From assembly GCA_023389175.1 (NCBI GenBank), contig JAEWEW010000360.1, positions 1 to 9,297 on the forward strand: 9,297 nt of DNA. Direction: 5' to 3'. Under the pieces are notes generated by a model, which saw nothing but the letters and a program-made list of their open reading frames with translations, was not told where the DNA came from and ran no database searches. How positions within the stretch are numbered: position 1 is the first letter of the stretch; each line of letters begins with the position of its first letter. This DNA is from Pseudomonadota bacterium (GTDB lineage: Bacteria; Pseudomonadota; Gammaproteobacteria; Burkholderiales; Burkholderiaceae_E). Shown here one piece after another: positions 7,025-9,297 of the stretch. The position numbers and the translations under genes are program-made.

Positions 7025-7182
7025 TGGATACTCGCGTTAGATCGCGTTCCGTTCAGCCGTCGCGGGCTGGAGGACTTGGCCCGGCTGCCCCGGATCCGGC
7101 GCTTCGGCCCTCCGGCAGGGTCTGCCCCGAAGCGCAGCGGCGCCGCCTGCGCCGCGTGGACATCCGGGCGGACAGGCGTCAT
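7021..7182 (-). CDS. Hypothetical 53-residue frame between nuoA and nuoB
   Basis: ATG overlaps the nuoA stop as ATGA, and TGA overlaps the nuoB start as ATGA, so the frame fills the 154-nt gap exactly. The product would be Arg/Ala/Pro/Ser-rich and basic, with no membrane segment or recognisable motif. No good ribosome-binding site precedes it. Both ATGA overlaps follow automatically from the GAA-TGA end of nuoA and the ATG-A start of nuoB, and stop codons are rare in GC-rich DNA, so chance is a serious explanation. If translated, it could couple nuoA to nuoB. I do not recognise it. Confidence 0.25.
   Translation of the reverse strand: MTPVRPDVHAAQAAPLRFGADPAGGPKRRIRGSRAKSSSPRRLNGTRSNASIQ
7099..7135. 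repeat. Long hairpin in the nuoA-nuoB gap
   Basis: Nine-bp arms GCGCTTCGG (7099-7107) and CCGAAGCGC (7127-7135) are perfect complements. Inside, GGCAG and CTGCC pair around a GGT loop, leaving a 6-nt one-sided bulge. No T-run follows, so it is not a typical terminator. It could be an mRNA-processing or stabilising hairpin between nuoA and nuoB, or simply part of the 53-codon frame. Confidence 0.6.
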
Positions 7183-7538
7183 TCCCAGTTCAGGGCGCCT
7201 CTGCTCCACTCGTAGACGAAGCCGACGACAAGGATCGCAAGGAACACCATCATCGAGATGAAGCCGACGAAGCCGATCGAGCCCAGCGAAACCGCCCACG
7301 GAAAGAGGAACGCGATCTCCAGGTCGAACAGGATGAACAGGATCGCCACCAGGTAGTAGCGAACGTCGAACTGCATGCGGGCGTCCTCGAAGGCCTCGAA
7401 GCCGCACTCGTAGGGGGACAGCTTGGCCGCATCCGGCCGGGACGGGCCGAGCAGCTTGCCGAAGACCATCGGGGCCACGCCGACCGCGGCTCCCACCAGG
7501 AGGAAGAGCAGGACCGGCAGATAGTTTTCCAGGTTCAC
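7179..7538 (-). CDS. nuoA: NADH-quinone oxidoreductase subunit A (ND3 type)
   Basis: This 119-residue inner-membrane subunit belongs to the part of complex I that contacts the quinone site. It has three hydrophobic segments (about 6-26, 61-82 and 86-109). The conserved loop PYECGFEAF (42-50) holds Cys45, equivalent to the ND3 loop cysteine that reports the active/deactive transition in mitochondria. Acidic D72 and E74 in LFDLE are also typical. The start is a GTG at 7538. A further 37 codons are open up to an ATG at 7649, but they are Arg/Pro-rich, come almost from the tRNA, and would not fit the family, whose betaproteobacterial members are 119 residues long. The ribosome-binding site is weak (GGA about 9 nt upstream). 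It is the first nuo gene. Confidence 0.94.
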   Translation of the reverse strand: MNLENYLPVLLFLLVGAAVGVAPMVFGKLLGPSRPDAAKLSPYECGFEAFEDARMQFDVRYYLVAILFILFDLEIAFLFPWAVSLGSIGFVGFISMMVFLAILVVGFVYEWSRGALNWE

Positions 7539-7673
7539 GGGTGATTCCGGGCCCCTTCCCTGCGGCCTTGGGTTGATCGAACCGGAATGCTCCGGGCTTG
7601 GATCCCACGCTTGCCGGAGGCCGCGCTCCCGGACTTGCGTCGCTTGCATCTGCGGCCCAGCGGGCCGTGTTCA
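7539..7673 (-). other. Leader between tRNA-Leu and nuoA
   Basis: This 135-nt stretch has no convincing gene and no recognisable promoter with paired -35 and -10 boxes. A perfect 6-bp hairpin (CGGCCC and GGGCCG, 3-nt loop, 7653-7667) starts 6 nt after the tRNA CCA end. No T-run follows, so it does not look like an intrinsic terminator. I infer that nuoA is reached by readthrough from upstream or by a promoter I cannot identify. Confidence 0.5.
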
Positions 7674-7758
7674 TGGTGCCGACGGCGAGACTCGAACTCG
7701 CACAGCTTTCGCCACTACCCCCTCAAGATAGCGTGTCTACCAATTTCACCACGTCGGC
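7674..7758 (-). tRNA. leuU: tRNA-Leu (anticodon GAG)
   Basis: An 85-nt class II tRNA including an encoded CCA end. The acceptor stem GCCGACG pairs with CGTCGGC, then discriminator A and CCA. The T arm GCGAG-TTCGAGT-CTCGC is perfect. The anticodon stem CTATC/GGTAG (one T-G wobble) holds loop TTGAGGG with anticodon GAG at 7724-7722, reading CUC and CUU leucine codons. The variable arm is long, as in leucine tRNAs. It lies 23 nt after secG and before nuoA, a recurrent arrangement in Beta- and some Gammaproteobacteria. The symbol follows E. coli usage for the GAG isoacceptor. Confidence 0.97.
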
Positions 7759-7768
7759 ATGTGTCGTG

Positions 7769-7774
7769 ATTTTA
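7769..7774 (-). promoter_or_regulatory. Possible -10 box for tRNA-Leu
   Basis: TAAAAT (5 of 6 to TATAAT) lies 10 nt before the mature tRNA 5' end, a reasonable place for its own promoter, partly in the secG-tRNA gap. No good -35 box stands 16-18 nt further up; the best TTGACA-like match is too far away. The tRNA may instead be cut from the secG transcript. Confidence 0.3.
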
Positions 7775-7781
7775 CTGCGAA

Positions 7782-8264
7782 TTACTTCGGTATCTGGTCA
7801 GCGCCGCCGCTTCCCGCCGCGGGTGCGTTGCCGCCGCCACTACCCGGCAAACTACCCGGCAAGCTACCCGGCACGCTCGAGGCGCCCTGGCCGCTGCCAC
7901 CCGGCGCCGGCGGGACGGTGCTGGCCGGCGGCACCGACGAATCCGGCGTGCTTCCCGGCACCGCGGGCACGGTCGAGGCCGGCACGGTCACGCCTTCCAT
8001 GACGCTGCCGGTGCCCTGGCCTTCGTTGGAGACGAAGGCGAGCGCCAGCGTGCTGACGAAGAACACCGCCGCCATCGCGGCGGTCAGCCGCGACAGGAAG
8101 TTGGCCGAGCCGGTCGCCCCGAACAGGCTGCCGGAAGCGCCCGAGCCGAAGGCGGCTCCCATGTCGGCGCCCTTGCCGTGCTGCAAGAGCACCAGCAGGA
8201 TCACCGCCAGCGCCGAGAGCACCTGGAGCGTGAGCGCGATCGTGTTGAACAGTTGGCTAGTCAT
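7782..8264 (-). CDS. secG: Protein-export membrane protein SecG
   Basis: This 160-residue protein is the small third subunit of the SecYEG translocon and assists SecA-driven export across the inner membrane. Two transmembrane segments (about 5-27 and 56-78) flank the conserved cytoplasmic loop, including LLQHGKGADMGAAFG (26-40) and GSASG-like SGASGSLFGATG (41-52). After residue 80 the protein has a long Pro/Ser/Gly/Val tail with no fold apparent, ending in GSLP repeats encoded by tandem 12-bp DNA units. E. coli SecG is about 110 residues, so the tail accounts for the extra length. GGGAG lies 11 nt before the ATG. It follows tpiA after 74 nt and is probably co-transcribed with it. Confidence 0.95.
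   Translation of the reverse strand: MTSQLFNTIALTLQVLSALAVILLVLLQHGKGADMGAAFGSGASGSLFGATGSANFLSRLTAAMAAVFFVSTLALAFVSNEGQGTGSVMEGVTVPASTVPAVPGSTPDSSVPPASTVPPAPGGSGQGASSVPGSLPGSLPGSGGGNAPAAGSGGADQIPK
7839..7874. repeat. Three tandem 12-bp repeats in the secG 3' end
   Basis: The unit ACTACCCGGCAA occurs three times head to tail, the third copy differing at its first and last base. On the coding strand the units give repeating G-S-L-P. Because 12 is a multiple of three, changes in copy number would keep the frame, so this is a plausible slippage-variable tail. Confidence 0.85.
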
Positions 8265-8338
8265 CGGCGCAGCTTCTCCCGGGACGCCCTGGCTCCGTCA
8301 TGCGCGGGACCATTCATGGTTTGGTGCACAGACGGCTA

Positions 8339-9217
8339 TCACAGGCCCTGACGTCCCTGCGCGCGTGCGGATGCGGCCACCGCGGCGGCCTTGCAGATGG
8401 CGACGAACTCGTCGGCAACCAGCGAGGCCCCGCCGATCAGGCCGCCGTCGACATCCTGCTGCTCGAAGAGATCGATCGCATTGGCCGCCTTGACCGAGCC
8501 GCCGTAAAGAATCCGGACCTTGTCCGCGTCCGCGATGCCGCCGTGGGCAAGGCGGGCGCGCAGGAAGGCATGCGCGGCCTGCGCCTGCTCCGGCGAAGCC
8601 GTCAGCCCCGTGCCGATCGCCCACACCGGCTCGTAGGCCAGCACGTATTCCGCGGCCGAGCGACCGGCAAGCACCGGCACAACCGCGTCCAGCTGCCGCG
8701 CCAGCACTTCCTCGGTGACACCGGCCTGCCGCTCCTCGAGCTCTTCACCGAGACACACCACCGGCCGCACCGCATGCTCGAGCGCCCGCTCCGCCTTCTG
8801 CGCGACCAGCTCGTCGGTGTCTCCAAAGAGCCGCCGGCGCTCGGAGTGCCCGACCAGCGTCCATGCGCAGCGCAGGTCCGCGAGCATGCGCGCCGACACC
8901 TCGCCGGTGAATGCGCCGTTCTCCTGGGAGGCGACGTCCTGGGCGCCCCACTGGGCGCCGGTGTCACCGAGCCAGGTGGCCGCCTGGCTGATGAACGGAT
9001 AGGGCGGACAGACCGCGACCCCCACGCGATCGAGCAGCGCGCGATCGAGCTGCGCCCGCAGCGCGCCGAGGAGCCGCTCGTTGCCGGACAGATCGCCGTT
9101 CATCTTCCAGTTGCCGATGACGAGCGGCCGGCGCAGGCCCGATCGTCCGACGGCGGACGCGGCAGGCGCGCCTCCGGAAGCGGACGGCTCGGGAATGGGC
9201 TTGGAAGCTTCGGACAT
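8339..9217 (-). CDS. tpiA: Triose-phosphate isomerase
   Basis: This 292-residue cytosolic TIM-barrel enzyme interconverts dihydroxyacetone phosphate and glyceraldehyde 3-phosphate in glycolysis and gluconeogenesis. Active-site residues are in place: N36 and K38 in NWKMNG, H124 in VGHSERR, and E196 in the YEPVWAIGTG segment that carries the mobile loop 6. The phosphate-binding ILYGGSVK and DGGLIGGASL motifs follow. The barrel starts at about residue 30; the first 29 residues are a Pro/Ser/Ala-rich extension absent from the usual 250-residue enzyme. No ATG, GTG or TTG lies between the chosen ATG and the barrel, so the extension is probably real. The ribosome-binding site is weak. The gene ends with tandem stops TGA TAG and precedes secG by 74 nt. 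Confidence 0.97.
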   Translation of the reverse strand: MSEASKPIPEPSASGGAPAASAVGRSGLRRPLVIGNWKMNGDLSGNERLLGALRAQLDRALLDRVGVAVCPPYPFISQAATWLGDTGAQWGAQDVASQENGAFTGEVSARMLADLRCAWTLVGHSERRRLFGDTDELVAQKAERALEHAVRPVVCLGEELEERQAGVTEEVLARQLDAVVPVLAGRSAAEYVLAYEPVWAIGTGLTASPEQAQAAHAFLRARLAHGGIADADKVRILYGGSVKAANAIDLFEQQDVDGGLIGGASLVADEFVAICKAAAVAASARAQGRQGL

Positions 9218-9277
9218 CTGGGACTCGGAATCTGAGACCGGCCAATCGGATACCGGCCGAAGAGCAGGTAACTCTCG

Positions 9278-9283
9278 ATTCTA
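9278..9283 (-). promoter_or_regulatory. Possible -10 box upstream of tpiA
   Basis: TAGAAT (5 of 6 to TATAAT) lies about 60 nt before the tpiA ATG, in the 80 nt between tpiA and the window edge. The matching -35 box would fall outside the window, so it cannot be tested here. No other gene is visible in those 80 nt. It is the best candidate for a promoter driving tpiA-secG and possibly more. Confidence 0.35.
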
Positions 9284-9297
9284 TCGTCCCGTGGATG

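Noticed and set aside
7539..7649. A 37-residue N-terminal extension of NuoA from an ATG at 7649
   Set aside because: The extension is basic and Pro-rich, the family starts at the GTG-encoded MNLENYLP, and the resulting 119 residues match relatives.
7653..7667. A hairpin after the tRNA as a rho-independent terminator
   Set aside because: The stem is only 6 bp and no T-run follows it on the minus strand.
7021..7674. A 217-codon minus-strand frame from near the tRNA to the nuoB start
   Set aside because: It covers nuoA in the wrong frame, and its translation is Arg/Gly/Pro-rich without membrane segments. Only its last 53 codons are kept, as a weak candidate.
8309..8320. A short palindrome ACCAT-TC-ATGGT between tpiA and secG
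   Set aside because: The arms are 5 bp with a 2-nt loop, too short to exceed chance, and nothing marks it as an operator.
9240..9260. An inverted CGGCC/GGCCG pair upstream of tpiA as an operator
   Set aside because: Five-bp GC-only arms are expected by chance in DNA of this composition.
1..9297. A defence system, CRISPR array, prophage or transposase
   Set aside because: All coding capacity is explained by tpiA, secG, tRNA-Leu and nuo genes, and no regularly spaced repeats or mobile-element proteins are visible.

Overview
The window is one leftward-reading (minus-strand) block of housekeeping genes from a GC-rich proteobacterium. In transcription order it holds tpiA, secG, a tRNA-Leu(GAG), then nuoA, nuoB, nuoC, nuoD, nuoE, nuoF, nuoG and the first bases of nuoH. 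The tpiA-secG-tRNA-Leu-nuoA order, separate nuoC and nuoD genes, a NuoD of 417 residues with the HRATEKL variant, and a NuoA of 119 residues all resemble Betaproteobacteria (Burkholderiales/Rhodocyclales-like). This placement rests on remembered family sequences, not on a search.

Right end (9297 to 7674): a possible -10 box lies upstream of tpiA (glycolysis), followed by secG (protein export) and the tRNA. Middle and left (7538 to 1): the nuo genes encode the peripheral arm of respiratory complex I (NuoB, C, D, E, F, G), preceded by one membrane subunit (NuoA). NuoE, F and G form the NADH-oxidising module with FMN and the first Fe-S clusters. NuoB, C and D form the connecting module with the last cluster (N2) and the quinone site. 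Most joints are tight and suggest translational coupling: 4-nt ATGA overlaps at nuoB/nuoC, nuoD/nuoE and nuoG/nuoH, and an 8-nt gap at nuoE/nuoF.

Two joints break this pattern. Between nuoC and nuoD (5751-5909) the first 11 codons of nuoD are present twice, as a 34-bp direct repeat with one mismatch. The copies flank a 123-bp insert carrying two adjacent perfect palindromes. The upstream copy keeps the strong ribosome-binding site next to nuoC but opens a 54-codon chimeric frame that ends inside the start of the intact nuoD. An insert segment can pair with either repeat copy, so alternative RNA folds are possible. Between nuoA and nuoB (7025-7178) a 53-codon frame touches both neighbours by ATGA overlaps and contains a long hairpin.

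I found no CRISPR array, transposase, toxin, defence gene or clear rho-independent terminator. The genes are ordinary. The nuoC-nuoD junction is the only feature I would call unusual.
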